A DNA stretch of 64,000 bases from SIG440 sp045120135 (GCA_045120135.1 JBGVEN010000001.1:186001-250000); one strand, 5' to 3'. Shown: positions 51,295 to 59,370, counted from the first letter of the stretch. The notes: generated from the sequence alone by a model not told the origin. A program made the numbers and translations.

Positions 51295-53109
51295 ATGATA
51301 AAAATTAGTAATATAACAATAAAACGATTCAGATCAATTATAGATATGAGTTTACCCATTTCACTGGAAAACAATATGATATCTATATGCGGTCAAAATA
51401 ATGTGGGTAAAACAAACACACTCAGAGCCATAAACTTATTCTTTCATCCGGAATTATACGATCGTCAAATTGATATGCCTAAAATTAAATATGCGACAGG
51501 TGGTCAAGCTATATATCCAAGAATTGAATTAACTTTTTATGATGATAAAAAAGACAAGTACTTCGAAATAGTAAGAGATATTAAAGATTTTTCTGACGCA
51601 GAAGAAGGATTGAAAGGCAAAGCATATTCATTGAGAGGCAAAAGAAAAATTAATCAATCAACTTTGTCTAAGGATGAAATTGATCAGGTTTTAAAATCAA
51701 TTGAATTCATCTACATAGAATCAATTAACATTATGATGCCAGAGTTAATAAAAAACTTGACAGAAGACATGATCGATGTTCAATATGATCGTGCGCGATT
51801 TACGCAATCTAAAAAGGCTCTTAAAGAATCATACGAAGATTATGTAGACGGATTAAACGAAATATTGACTGGATTTGCCAATGAAATATCAAATACCTTT
51901 AAAAGTTTTCAAGATGAGTGGAGTGTAAAATTTTTAGTTCCCAAGAATTCTGATACAGTTAGAGACTTGATTTCAAACGATATACTGCTTACTTTGGACG
52001 ATAAAGGTAGTCAGGGAATTATAGAAAAAGGTGCAGGATTACAACGATTAGCAACAATTCTTCTAACATTTGAAATGATCGCAAGAATGCGAAATAGCAA
52101 AAATATAATTGTATGTATTGATGAACCTGACATTTACTTACACGAGGGATTGCAGAGAAAACTTAAAATGTTTTTCGAAGAAAAAACTAATAAAGTACAA
52201 CTTTTCTATACCACTCATTCGAAAGTATTTATAGATTTATACAACATGAAAAATGTTTTCCTGTTGGATTCAAAGTACTATGAACAGTATTCAGTTAGAA
52301 AATCCAAAAAGATTATAGTGACTGAAACTTTTCAAATAGACATAACTCAAGAAGAAGGATACAATAAAATTTGTAATCACCTTGGAATTGAAAAATTTGA
52401 ATATGAATTGTTGCAGCATGAGAATTTACTTGTTGAGGGCGAATGTGATAAGAAATACGTCCAAAAACTATCTGAATATTTTAATATAACTACTCCCAAT
52501 ATTGAAGTTTTAAATGGTGCGGATAATGTTTTAAAATACCTTGATTTTTATGATTCATATTATAAAAATACTGATATGAGCAGCAAGCCTAAAGTTAAAG
52601 TTGTTTTTGATAACGATCCAAAAGGCAGAGAAATGTTCAAAAAAGTAAATGCAAAAACATATAATAATATTTCAGTAAAAAGCATTTTAATAAACAATTA
52701 TATGGGCGATTCAAATTTTGATACAGAACATAATACCACTAACAACGAGATTGAAGATTTAATCTATCCTGAACTGACTTGTTATTTAATCAATGAGCTT
52801 TTGAAGAAAAAAAGCATGCATACAATTAACGCTACTCAAGTTTGCAATAAGATAAAAACCAAAGCTTTTTCCTCAAAAGGAATTCTTGAATTATGCGAAT
52901 ATGAGAAGAATTCAAACAATCCAGAAAAAGGTGCAGATATCTCTTTTGTCTCTTCAGGTAATTCAACAAACAAAATCAAAGAAGGTTTGGCAGGATTATT
53001 TAATTTGGAGGCAAATAAAAAATTACAAGATTTATTAGAAGATTGTAACAATAAACATCCGTTCGTAAAATCTTATTTAATTGAATTATGCTCGTTTGAT
53101 GAATTTTAA
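51295..53109 (+). CDS. OLD-family ATP-dependent nuclease (AAA ATPase + TOPRIM)
   Basis: A 604-residue protein. The N-terminal ATPase has Walker A CGQNNVGKTN (about 32-41), an ABC-like insertion, and Walker B VCIDEPDIYLHEG (about 278-290). The C-terminal TOPRIM nuclease has LLVEGECDKKYV (about residue 380) with its glutamate, and the VVFDNDPKG acidic pair about 60 residues later. OLD proteins act in phage defence, alone or as GajA of Gabija; no GajB helicase is adjacent, so a stand-alone OLD or a partner of the methylase is likely. ATG 51295 follows TAGGAAGTG. The close spacing behind the methylase suggests one defence operon. Confidence 0.88.
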   Translation: MIKISNITIKRFRSIIDMSLPISLENNMISICGQNNVGKTNTLRAINLFFHPELYDRQIDMPKIKYATGGQAIYPRIELTFYDDKKDKYFEIVRDIKDFSDAEEGLKGKAYSLRGKRKINQSTLSKDEIDQVLKSIEFIYIESINIMMPELIKNLTEDMIDVQYDRARFTQSKKALKESYEDYVDGLNEILTGFANEISNTFKSFQDEWSVKFLVPKNSDTVRDLISNDILLTLDDKGSQGIIEKGAGLQRLATILLTFEMIARMRNSKNIIVCIDEPDIYLHEGLQRKLKMFFEEKTNKVQLFYTTHSKVFIDLYNMKNVFLLDSKYYEQYSVRKSKKIIVTETFQIDITQEEGYNKICNHLGIEKFEYELLQHENLLVEGECDKKYVQKLSEYFNITTPNIEVLNGADNVLKYLDFYDSYYKNTDMSSKPKVKVVFDNDPKGREMFKKVNAKTYNNISVKSILINNYMGDSNFDTEHNTTNNEIEDLIYPELTCYLINELLKKKSMHTINATQVCNKIKTKAFSSKGILELCEYEKNSNNPEKGADISFVSSGNSTNKIKEGLAGLFNLEANKKLQDLLEDCNNKHPFVKSYLIELCSFDEF

Positions 53110-53128
53110 ATAATCTATAAAAATATTT

Positions 53129-53163
53129 AATGGCAGTATTTGATAGACTCAAATAATGCCATT
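53129..53163. terminator. Hairpin between convergent genes
   Basis: 15-base arms AATGGCAGTATTTGA and TCAAATAATGCCATT (one mismatch) between the OLD gene and the minus-strand DUF6076 gene; no clear T-run. Confidence 0.55.
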
Positions 53164-53177
53164 ATCGTTGCAAGGTT

Positions 53178-53906
53178 TTATTCATTTAAAAAATCAACAA
53201 ACTCTAATTCCGGAATTCCCCTGTTTTTATATTTTACACGCCAGTTTTTTAGCTCATCTAATCGCTTATTTAATGCATCTATTTCTTCTTGTTTCTCTGC
53301 TTTTCGTAAGCGATAATAGGTTGCCTGATATACTTTTTCGTACCTTAAAAGAGCCTCGTCTTTTTTTAGTTTATCAACAAAAGATTTCTTTCCACCGAAC
53401 TGCTTGCAGGTTTTATCTTCCGTATAAAGTCTGTCACAAAAGAGAGCAGCAGCATTGCCGGCAACAAAATATTTATTACAATTCTTACATTTGTTAATCG
53501 GCATATCATTGATAACTGCGTACATCATTTCAAGATTAATTAAATCAACTAATGAATCAATTAAATAAATATCTGAAACAACTAAATCTGTTTTCCCTTG
53601 AAGCATTCTTCCGCTTACTTTTTTATTTGAAGTATAGTTTTTGTTGCTTAAATTTAAATCACTATCGCAGAGCATATACCCATTTATTTTTGAAATTTTC
53701 TCTCTGTTATAAAAACACTTATCTAAAAAATTAGCAGCATACTTTTCTAACTTTTTATAATTCTTTTCAGCATCTAAAAACTGTAAAAGCTCATTCCATT
53801 CACCAGCAGATATCATACAGGTTATGGTTCCAAGTTGATACTCCACTATCTTTTTTTCTGTATGAATTATAATTTTTTCTCCTATAAATTCTACTCGTAA
53901 ATTCAT
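53178..53906 (-). CDS. DUF6076-like protein with cysteine cluster
   Basis: A 242-residue protein with a conserved cysteine region in its second half (KCKNCNKYFVAG, then LFCDRL and KTCKQFG), probably zinc binding, followed by a charged helix (about 190-225). This is the pattern of DUF6076, a family of unknown role seen in Clostridial mobile elements. GAGGTGAG precedes its start on the minus strand. It is the only minus-strand gene of the element's interior, and it separates the defence genes from the mobilisation genes. Confidence 0.72.
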   Translation of the reverse strand: MNLRVEFIGEKIIIHTEKKIVEYQLGTITCMISAGEWNELLQFLDAEKNYKKLEKYAANFLDKCFYNREKISKINGYMLCDSDLNLSNKNYTSNKKVSGRMLQGKTDLVVSDIYLIDSLVDLINLEMMYAVINDMPINKCKNCNKYFVAGNAAALFCDRLYTEDKTCKQFGGKKSFVDKLKKDEALLRYEKVYQATYYRLRKAEKQEEIDALNKRLDELKNWRVKYKNRGIPELEFVDFLNE

Positions 53907-54335
53907 ATTTTCTCACCTCAAAATTAAAGAAATATAATTGTAACAATTTTATGTCTTGGCAAAAGTTTCTGATTATGTTAAACTATCCCTACCAAGAAAT
54001 AAAGTTGCCATTCCTTTATTTCTTGATTATATCATCTCCGTCTCCAAAAGTCAATGGTTCGAGGTTTTTTCTTTTGAAAGGATGTGAAAAGTATGAAAAT
54101 AAACTCTTTAATTTGAGGAATATCCACTAAATAAAAGTAAGCAGGATAAAGGCACGGTGCTCAAGTAGCATCCCGTTGCCCTCAAACACCGACCGGCAGT
54201 GCCGTTCGGGGGATTCCCTATCAGGGGAAGATTTCAAAAATTGGTGCTAAATGAGCATCCAATATCTTGAAAATGCAGGTATAGCAAGAAAGTAAGGGAT
54301 GCCAAAGTGGTGCTTTGAAGAAAGGAGGAAATTTT
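53907..54335. other. Intergenic region with hairpins, candidate oriT
   Basis: About 430 bases without a gene, just upstream of the relaxase. It contains a stacked hairpin at 54189-54209 (CCGA-CGGCA paired with TGCCG-TCGG), CCCTATCAGGG at 54216-54226, and imperfect repeats around GGTGC/GCATC between 54150 and 54315. Location beside a MobP-type relaxase and clustered inverted repeats are typical of a transfer origin; no nick site can be named. Confidence 0.45.
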
Positions 54336-55442
54336 ATGTCAGTCGCAGTAGTTTTCAAAAGCCCGTATGTTAAAGGCGGCAAAGCGGCGGGTAAAGCCGG
54401 GTACATAGCAAGACGTATAGGTGTGGACAAGTCTATTAATAACAGAATAGTCATCAATGCCAACTACATTGCAACAAGGCCAAAGGTTGAAAAGTTCGGA
54501 ACTCACGGTTTGTTTTCAAATAAAACTGACCTGAATTTGAACGAAGTTTTAGAAGAATTAAGAGAGCTTAAATGTAATGTTTGGATGCCAATGTTGTCTC
54601 TTACAAGAGAAGATGCAACAAGGTTTGGATATGATAATGCAAGAGCGTGGCAAACGCTTATTCAGTCCAAACAGGCAGACATAGCTAGAATATATAAGAT
54701 ACCACTTGATGACTTAAGATGGTATGCAGCATTCCATAATAAAGACCACCACCCACACATACACATGCTAGTGTATTCTGCTTCGGGTGGTGGTTTTTTA
54801 ACTACACATGGGATTGAGCAAATGAAATCCTGTATGGTAAGAGAAATATTCAGAGACGAGTTATATCATCTGTACGATGAAAAAACTCAGATGCGCGAGA
54901 AGTTAGTTGAGAAATCCAAGGAAAGAATACGGGAATTGAAAAAAGATTTCAGCGTAAAACCAAACACTGAAATCAACTCTCTCTTTAATCAATTGGCAGA
55001 TGAAATGCGAACCTATAAAGGTAAAAAAGTATATTCCTATCTGTCAAAAGAACAAAAAGAGATTGTAAACAGCATATACAAAAGGCTGTCAGAGGATAAG
55101 AATGTTGCTGCATTCTATAAAGAATGGTGTAACATACAAGGTAGAATTATGGGTTACTATCAGGAAGATGAAATTGATTTCCCAGAGCTATACGATAACA
55201 GAGAATTTAATAAGATACGAAATCAAATCATTTCTGCGGCAAGCGAGAAAAGCGTAGAAAGTAATAATATAGATAATGTCATCGGTGATTTAATATTCAA
55301 TATCTGTAAAGTATTTAAAGGCCGATGTCAGGAAGAGAACAGACAGGAATCTCGCAGGCGACCATATAGTATGGACAAAAAAGAATATGTAAAGCTGGCA
55401 CAGAAAAAGCAAGCTTTAGGTATAAAGATGGGAGGAATGTAA
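54336..55442 (+). CDS. MobP-type relaxase
   Basis: A 368-residue relaxase that would nick at oriT and lead the element's strand into a recipient using another element's conjugation pore. The N-terminus (SVAVVFKSPYVKG, GKAGYIARRIGVD) and the metal-binding histidines in FHNKDHHPHIHMLV (about residue 150) are those of the MobP3 group common in gut Firmicutes elements. AAAGGAGG precedes ATG 54336; the frame upstream to 54315 contains that site. Followed by two small genes with gaps of 1 base and an overlap of 1 base, forming a mobilisation operon. Confidence 0.86.
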   Translation: MSVAVVFKSPYVKGGKAAGKAGYIARRIGVDKSINNRIVINANYIATRPKVEKFGTHGLFSNKTDLNLNEVLEELRELKCNVWMPMLSLTREDATRFGYDNARAWQTLIQSKQADIARIYKIPLDDLRWYAAFHNKDHHPHIHMLVYSASGGGFLTTHGIEQMKSCMVREIFRDELYHLYDEKTQMREKLVEKSKERIRELKKDFSVKPNTEINSLFNQLADEMRTYKGKKVYSYLSKEQKEIVNSIYKRLSEDKNVAAFYKEWCNIQGRIMGYYQEDEIDFPELYDNREFNKIRNQIISAASEKSVESNNIDNVIGDLIFNICKVFKGRCQEENRQESRRRPYSMDKKEYVKLAQKKQALGIKMGGM

Positions 55443-55443
55443 A

Positions 55444-55833
55444 ATGGCTAAAACAAAAGTTAGTTTTAGCATAGAGCCTAAGCTTCAGGCTGAGGCAGAA
55501 TGCTTAATGAAGACTGTGGAATGTAGCTCCATGAGTGAATTCTACGAAAAGGCAGTTCAGTTCTATGTACTACACTTACACCTTAAGCATAACGAAAGTT
55601 ATTTCGGTGAAATACTTTCAAAAACACTGGAAGGAATGATTAACAGACTTGGCGACAGAATTGCAAAAATGCAGTTCAAGGATATTGTATCAGGAACACA
55701 ATTATTCATGCTATTGGCAAATGAATATGAGTGGTCTCAGGAATACATAGACGGGGTGTATGGACATGCTGTCGAAGAAGCCAAGAAGATTTCATCAGTG
55801 AAATTATGGAATGAAGAAAGGAGATATGACTAA
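55444..55833 (+). CDS. Mobilisation accessory protein, RHH-like N-terminus
   Basis: A 129-residue protein. Its first 45 residues (KVSFSIEPKLQAEAECLMKTV followed by MSEFYEKAV) fit a ribbon-helix-helix DNA-binding fold; the rest is helical. In mobilisation operons such proteins help the relaxase at oriT or repress its promoter. It follows the relaxase by one base and overlaps the next start by one base. Exact family not recognised. Confidence 0.65.
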   Translation: MAKTKVSFSIEPKLQAEAECLMKTVECSSMSEFYEKAVQFYVLHLHLKHNESYFGEILSKTLEGMINRLGDRIAKMQFKDIVSGTQLFMLLANEYEWSQEYIDGVYGHAVEEAKKISSVKLWNEERRYD

Positions 55834-56156
55834 TGAGTATAGATATCAGAGAAACCAAGCAGCTTAATCAGAAAAAGAAATCTGATATGCTTGATGAAAT
55901 ACTCAACAGGTTAGAAGTTATCGAAGGCAAGGTTGACAACCTTGCCTCCGAAAAGAGAAGCAAAATCGATGAAACAATAAGGCACGTAAAATCATCAGTT
56001 TATAAAATTGAGGATAATATTTATACAGCGGCAGACAAGCATATGAAAAAGATTTCACTGAGAGTATTTCAAATATCGGGTGCGATTATCCTATGTGCAC
56101 CGGCTGTCATTGTAACACTTTGGTGGCTCCTATCATTTATAGGAATATTTGTATAA
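55833..56156 (+). CDS. Coiled-coil protein with C-terminal membrane helix
   Basis: A 107-residue protein with a charged coiled-coil part (about 18-75) and one membrane span near the C-terminus (about 82-105, ISGAIILCAPAVIVTLWWLL). Possibly a membrane accessory of mobilisation, by position in the relaxase operon; no family is recognised. Confidence 0.65.
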   Translation: MSIDIRETKQLNQKKKSDMLDEILNRLEVIEGKVDNLASEKRSKIDETIRHVKSSVYKIEDNIYTAADKHMKKISLRVFQISGAIILCAPAVIVTLWWLLSFIGIFV

Positions 56157-56245
56157 GAAAGGATGGTTATAAAAATATCAAGAATCTTTTGTTGATATTG
56201 ATGAATAGACTTATAAGATAATTATGGTATGATTGGAGTGATCCT

Positions 56246-56422
56246 ATGAAAACAGTAGTGGAATATGGTAAACATAACCTTTTTAGCGGTGTGCCGATTA
56301 AATTAGTAATACAGAGCATTGAAGAACTGTATAAAAATTTTGAGGCAACAAAATATTTACCGCAAATTTCACACAAATCAATTTATTATAGAGAAAGGGT
56401 GAATGTGAATGAATCTTATTGA
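56246..56422 (+). CDS. Small hypothetical protein overlapping the recombinase start
   Basis: A 58-residue frame with GGAGTG before its ATG, ending 14 bases inside the recombinase gene. A short basic/hydrophobic mix (KTVVEYGKHNLFSGVPIKLV) with no motif. The overlap would couple it to recombinase translation. In other elements a small gene here is often an excisionase or regulator, but nothing in the sequence proves that. Confidence 0.5.
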   Translation: MKTVVEYGKHNLFSGVPIKLVIQSIEELYKNFEATKYLPQISHKSIYYRERVNVNESY

Positions 56423-58052
56423 GAAATTAAGGGCGAAATACGGTGTTGTAAAGGCGGTGATTTATGCTAGATTTAGTTCCGAACTGCAAAGGGAGGAAAG
56501 TATTGATGCTCAAATGAGAGCAACAAAAGAGTTTGCGGACCGTAACGGCATTGTTATCCTCAGAGAATATGCAGATAGGGCAAAATCTGCAACAACAGAT
56601 AAAAGACCGGAATTTCAACGAATGATAGCGGATGCCCATAAAAGAGAATTCCAGCTTGTGCTTGTGCACAAACTGGACAGGTTTGCAAGAAATCGTATTG
56701 ATAGTTTGGGATATAAGATGGAACTAAAAAAGTATGGAGTATCGCTGTTCAGTGTGACAGAACAGTTGGATTTTGATTCACCAGAAAGCATTATCACCGA
56801 ATCGGTGCTAGATGCAACGGCTGAATATTATTCACTCAATCTTGCAAGAGAAGTTGAAAAAGGGAAAAAAGAAAACGCCTATAAGTGTAAACATACGGGA
56901 GGACAACCTCCTCTTGGATATGATGTAGATCCGGAAACAAAATTGCTTGTGATTAACGAACATGAAGCAGAGGCAGTAAGGCTGATATTTCAAAGATATA
57001 TTGAAGGCTACGGATATTTACAAATTGCCAATGAACTGAATGCAAAAGGTTATCGCACCAAGAAAGGAAATACCTTCTCGACCAATTCCTTTGTGTCGAT
57101 ACTTTCCAATGAAAAGTATATGGGAACCTATGTTTATAATAAGTCGGCAGAGAAAAGTGCTGACGGAACAAGAAATGGACATGCCTATAAGCCAGAGGAG
57201 GAATGGATTAAGATTGAGAACGGAGTTCCGCCGATTGTGAGTAAAGACGATTTCTTATATATCCAACAAAAACTCGCCACGAATAAAAAGAAATTCCATG
57301 GGCATAAGCATATTGAAGAATACTTACTTTCAGGGAAAATCTTCTGTGGGAAATGTGGTAGTCCCTATATAGGTGACAGACGAGCGGATAAAAGACGGTC
57401 TAATGTATTGGTAAAGTATGTTTGTAATCTAAAAAAGAGAAAAGGCAAAAATGGTTGTGATGCAAGAGATTTGCATCGGGATGTTCTTGAAAAAATTGTA
57501 CTTGATAAGATAGCGGAAAACGTCTTCGATGATACATTGTTGGAGAAACTTACGGAATATTACAATGGGTTCAAAGAAATGTGCAATGAGGAGTTAAACG
57601 GGAAAAAAGCAGCCTTGGAGAAGAAAATTAAAAATCTCGAGGGAGATATGGAGTACCTGATAACCATGATGATTAAAAAGCGTACAGAAGCCTTGTTTGA
57701 GAAGTTAGAAAAAATGGAAGAAGAAAAGGCAAATCTGCAAAGCGAACTTAGAAAGCTGGAACAGACACAAAAAACCTCGCCTGTATCCCAAAGTGATATT
57801 GAGTACACCTTATGGCATGCACAAAAGATGCTGAAAAATAAAACCCTGTCCAACACCAAGCAACTGATTGAGTCGCTGGTAGACAGAGTTATCATATATG
57901 AAGATTACATACAAATCAAATTCACCTTTGCCAAAACGAAAGACTATAATTTTGACCCACCGACCAAAGAAGAGTTAGTTGAAAACGGGCAAAAAAATAA
58001 TCTGGGCGTAACAGATGTTACGCCCAGATGTGGCGGAGAAGGAGGGAGTTGA
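56409..58052 (+). CDS. Large serine recombinase (integrase of the element), C-terminus altered by integration
   Basis: A 547-residue large serine recombinase. The resolvase domain (about 15-165) has the catalytic serine in YARFSSELQ and VHKLDRFARNR; a recombinase domain follows (about 180-300, RLIFQRYIEGYGYLQIANEL), then a zinc ribbon (CGKCG near residue 315 and two later cysteines) and a long coiled coil (about 395-460), all typical of integrases of Tn and IME type. The att repeat at 58031-58043 is inside the frame; after it only Gly-Ser remain before the stop, and these come from the tRNA gene. In the circular form the frame would run on into 38801-38893, giving 576 residues. ATG 56409 follows AAAGGGTG. 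Confidence 0.92.
   Translation: MNLIEKLRAKYGVVKAVIYARFSSELQREESIDAQMRATKEFADRNGIVILREYADRAKSATTDKRPEFQRMIADAHKREFQLVLVHKLDRFARNRIDSLGYKMELKKYGVSLFSVTEQLDFDSPESIITESVLDATAEYYSLNLAREVEKGKKENAYKCKHTGGQPPLGYDVDPETKLLVINEHEAEAVRLIFQRYIEGYGYLQIANELNAKGYRTKKGNTFSTNSFVSILSNEKYMGTYVYNKSAEKSADGTRNGHAYKPEEEWIKIENGVPPIVSKDDFLYIQQKLATNKKKFHGHKHIEEYLLSGKIFCGKCGSPYIGDRRADKRRSNVLVKYVCNLKKRKGKNGCDARDLHRDVLEKIVLDKIAENVFDDTLLEKLTEYYNGFKEMCNEELNGKKAALEKKIKNLEGDMEYLITMMIKKRTEALFEKLEKMEEEKANLQSELRKLEQTQKTSPVSQSDIEYTLWHAQKMLKNKTLSNTKQLIESLVDRVIIYEDYIQIKFTFAKTKDYNFDPPTKEELVENGQKNNLGVTDVTPRCGGEGGS
58002..58027 (-). terminator. Element-borne terminator for tRNA-Ser(GCT)
   Basis: 11-bp stem CTGGGCGTAAC/GTTACGCCCAG (loop four bases). 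On the minus strand it lies three bases behind the tRNA 3' end and is followed by ATTATTTTTTT, so it ends tRNA transcription in place of the native terminator now displaced to 38746-38793. On the plus strand it is inside the recombinase gene and has no T-run. Confidence 0.75.
58031..58043 (+). repeat. attR: right 13-bp direct repeat of the element
   Basis: TGGCGGAGAAGGA, identical to 38788-38800; it is both the 3' end of tRNA-Ser(GCT) and codons near the end of the integrated recombinase frame. Confidence 0.87.
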
Positions 58053-58121
58053 ACCCTCGCGCCGCGTTAACGACCTACACCCTTAGCAGGGGCGCCTCTT
58101 CGGCCTCTTGAGTACTTCTCC
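58031..58121 (-). tRNA. tRNA-Ser(GCT)
   Basis: On the minus strand the gene begins GGAGAAGTACTC and ends CTTCTCCGCCA with encoded CCA. The seven-base acceptor stem pairs perfectly, the anticodon loop is CTGCTAA (anticodon GCT), a long variable arm typical of serine tRNAs is present, and the T-loop reads GGGTTCAACTC. The gene is intact because the element brought, or left, a copy of its last 13 bases at this end. Confidence 0.96.
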
Positions 58122-58152
58122 GAATTTAAAAAATTATATTAAGATAAAAAAA

Positions 58153-58239
58153 TGGCGGAGAGGCAGAGATTCGAACTCTGGGTGCTTTCGCATCACTAGT
58201 TTTCAAGACTAGCTCCTTAAACCACTCGGACACCTCTCC
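58153..58239 (-). tRNA. tRNA-Ser(TGA)
   Basis: Minus strand, beginning GGAGAGGTGTCC and ending CCTCTCCGCCA. Anticodon loop CTTGAAA gives anticodon TGA; long variable arm (GATGCGAAAGCACC) and T-loop GAGTTCGAATC are present. It lies upstream of tRNA-Ser(GCT) with 31 bases between, so the two are probably one transcript. Confidence 0.97.
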
Positions 58240-58269
58240 GTTTATGCGTCGCCCGTTTGCGACTTTAAT

Positions 58270-58298
58270 AGTTTAACACATTTATCCCGATATGTCAA
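58270..58298 (-). promoter_or_regulatory. Promoter of the two tRNA-Ser genes
   Basis: Minus strand TTGACA (58298-58293), 17 bases, TAAACT (58275-58270), about 30 bases before tRNA-Ser(TGA). Confidence 0.65.
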
Positions 58299-58333
58299 GG
58301 AGAAATTTAATAAATTTTTATTTTTCTTTTTTA

Positions 58334-59311
58334 CTAAATTTCCTGCTCATCCAGAAGATTGCAAATATCCTCCGAAACAGGTGGCAAAAGAACCTCGCAA
58401 ATGCTGTCTTTTAATGTTTGTAGCTCAAAAAACTTGCCGGACAGGGCGGCTTCTATTTGCTCTGCAATTTGCCAGTCCATACTGTCGCTGTATGCCTTAA
58501 CCGCCTGAATAATGCTGTCCTTTACCTGCAATAGAATTTCAATGTTTCCCCAATCAAACCGTTTCTCGCAGGAGAAGGAAAAAGGAATGGAACTGCCATA
58601 AAGATATTCCCAACTGCCGTATTGCTCTGCAAGGGGTGTTATAGTTTCTGAATTATTGATAAGAAGTTGCTCAGGTTTATGACCATAAACATTTTCAAAT
58701 GCGCTTAGCATAAACTGCTTCATTTGCTCACAGTTAAGATTTGGCGAAAGCTCACTGAGATTAACCACGCGGGATTTAACGGATTTAACGCCTTTTGTCT
58801 CAAGCTTCGCCTTGGACGGAGTGAGATACCTTGACATACGCTCCTTGTCAGCAGAAATCAACAAAGTCCCGTGGTGATATGACTTGCCTTTGCTGTTGTA
58901 AAAAGCGTTGCCGGAAAATTTTCGACCATCTGCTAAAATATCGTTGCGCCCCGAAATTTCGGTTTCAATTCCTGCCTGGCGGCAGGCTGTGCGAATAACT
59001 TCAAACTGGCGAAGTAAATCATAATTTGGTGTACTGCATATAAAAGTAAAATTCAGATTTCCCACATCGTGAAAAACAGCACCGCCACCCGAAAGCCGGC
59101 GTGCAAGATATCCGTCCTCAGCCTTAAGCAAGGTTGTGCGGCATTCAGCCCACGCATTTTGATTCTTGCCAATAACAACGGTGTTTTTATTCTGCCAGAG
59201 ATAAAGAATTAGGGTGTCATCAGCTACCGTATCAAGCAAATACTTCTCTATGGCAAGATTGTTATATGGATTGAAATCTCTACTTATATAATACTGCAAT
59301 TTACTTATCAT
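58334..59311 (-). CDS. lplA: Lipoate-protein ligase
   Basis: Attaches lipoic acid to the lipoyl domains of 2-oxoacid dehydrogenases. The 325-residue protein has the LplA blocks YLWQNKNTVVIGKNQNAW, ARRLSGGGAVFHDVGNLNF and the lysine-bearing substrate region GTLLISADKERMSRYL, plus a C-terminal accessory domain. It is divergent from a DeoR gene and an E2-E3-E1 operon whose E2 has a lipoyl domain, its obvious substrate. I use the ATG at 59311, preceded by GGGTGATG. Confidence 0.93.
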   Translation of the reverse strand: MISKLQYYISRDFNPYNNLAIEKYLLDTVADDTLILYLWQNKNTVVIGKNQNAWAECRTTLLKAEDGYLARRLSGGGAVFHDVGNLNFTFICSTPNYDLLRQFEVIRTACRQAGIETEISGRNDILADGRKFSGNAFYNSKGKSYHHGTLLISADKERMSRYLTPSKAKLETKGVKSVKSRVVNLSELSPNLNCEQMKQFMLSAFENVYGHKPEQLLINNSETITPLAEQYGSWEYLYGSSIPFSFSCEKRFDWGNIEILLQVKDSIIQAVKAYSDSMDWQIAEQIEAALSGKFFELQTLKDSICEVLLPPVSEDICNLLDEQEI

Positions 59312-59341
59312 AACATCACCCAAAACCTAAAATTTAATTCT

Positions 59342-59370
59342 ATTGTATGATATTTTCTTTAAAGAGTCAA
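59342..59370 (-). promoter_or_regulatory. Promoter of lplA
   Basis: Minus strand TTGACT (59370-59365), 17 bases, TACAAT (59347-59342). Confidence 0.7.

Larger units (their letters stand above)
38788..58043. mobile_element. Integrative mobilizable element in tRNA-Ser(GCT), 19,243 bp
   Basis: Bounded by identical 13-bp repeats taken from the tRNA 3' end. The right end carries the large serine recombinase, and inward from it lie a MobP-type relaxase and two likely accessory genes, but no type IV secretion genes, so it is mobilizable rather than self-conjugative. Cargo from left to right: small protein, tyrosine recombinase with invertible promoter 2, two dockerin proteins and a cohesin-SLH protein, a second copy of the small protein, DUF6809-like protein, HTH-Dam methylase, MutH/Sau3AI-fold nuclease, zinc-ribbon protein, second methylase, OLD nuclease, DUF6076 protein. 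By eye the cargo is more AT-rich than the flanks. The circular junction would join 58043 to 38801. Alternatives such as a nested pair of elements cannot be excluded. Confidence 0.85.

Noticed and set aside
51295..53109. Gabija system (GajA with GajB)
   Set aside because: The OLD protein resembles GajA in layout, but no UvrD-like helicase gene is adjacent.
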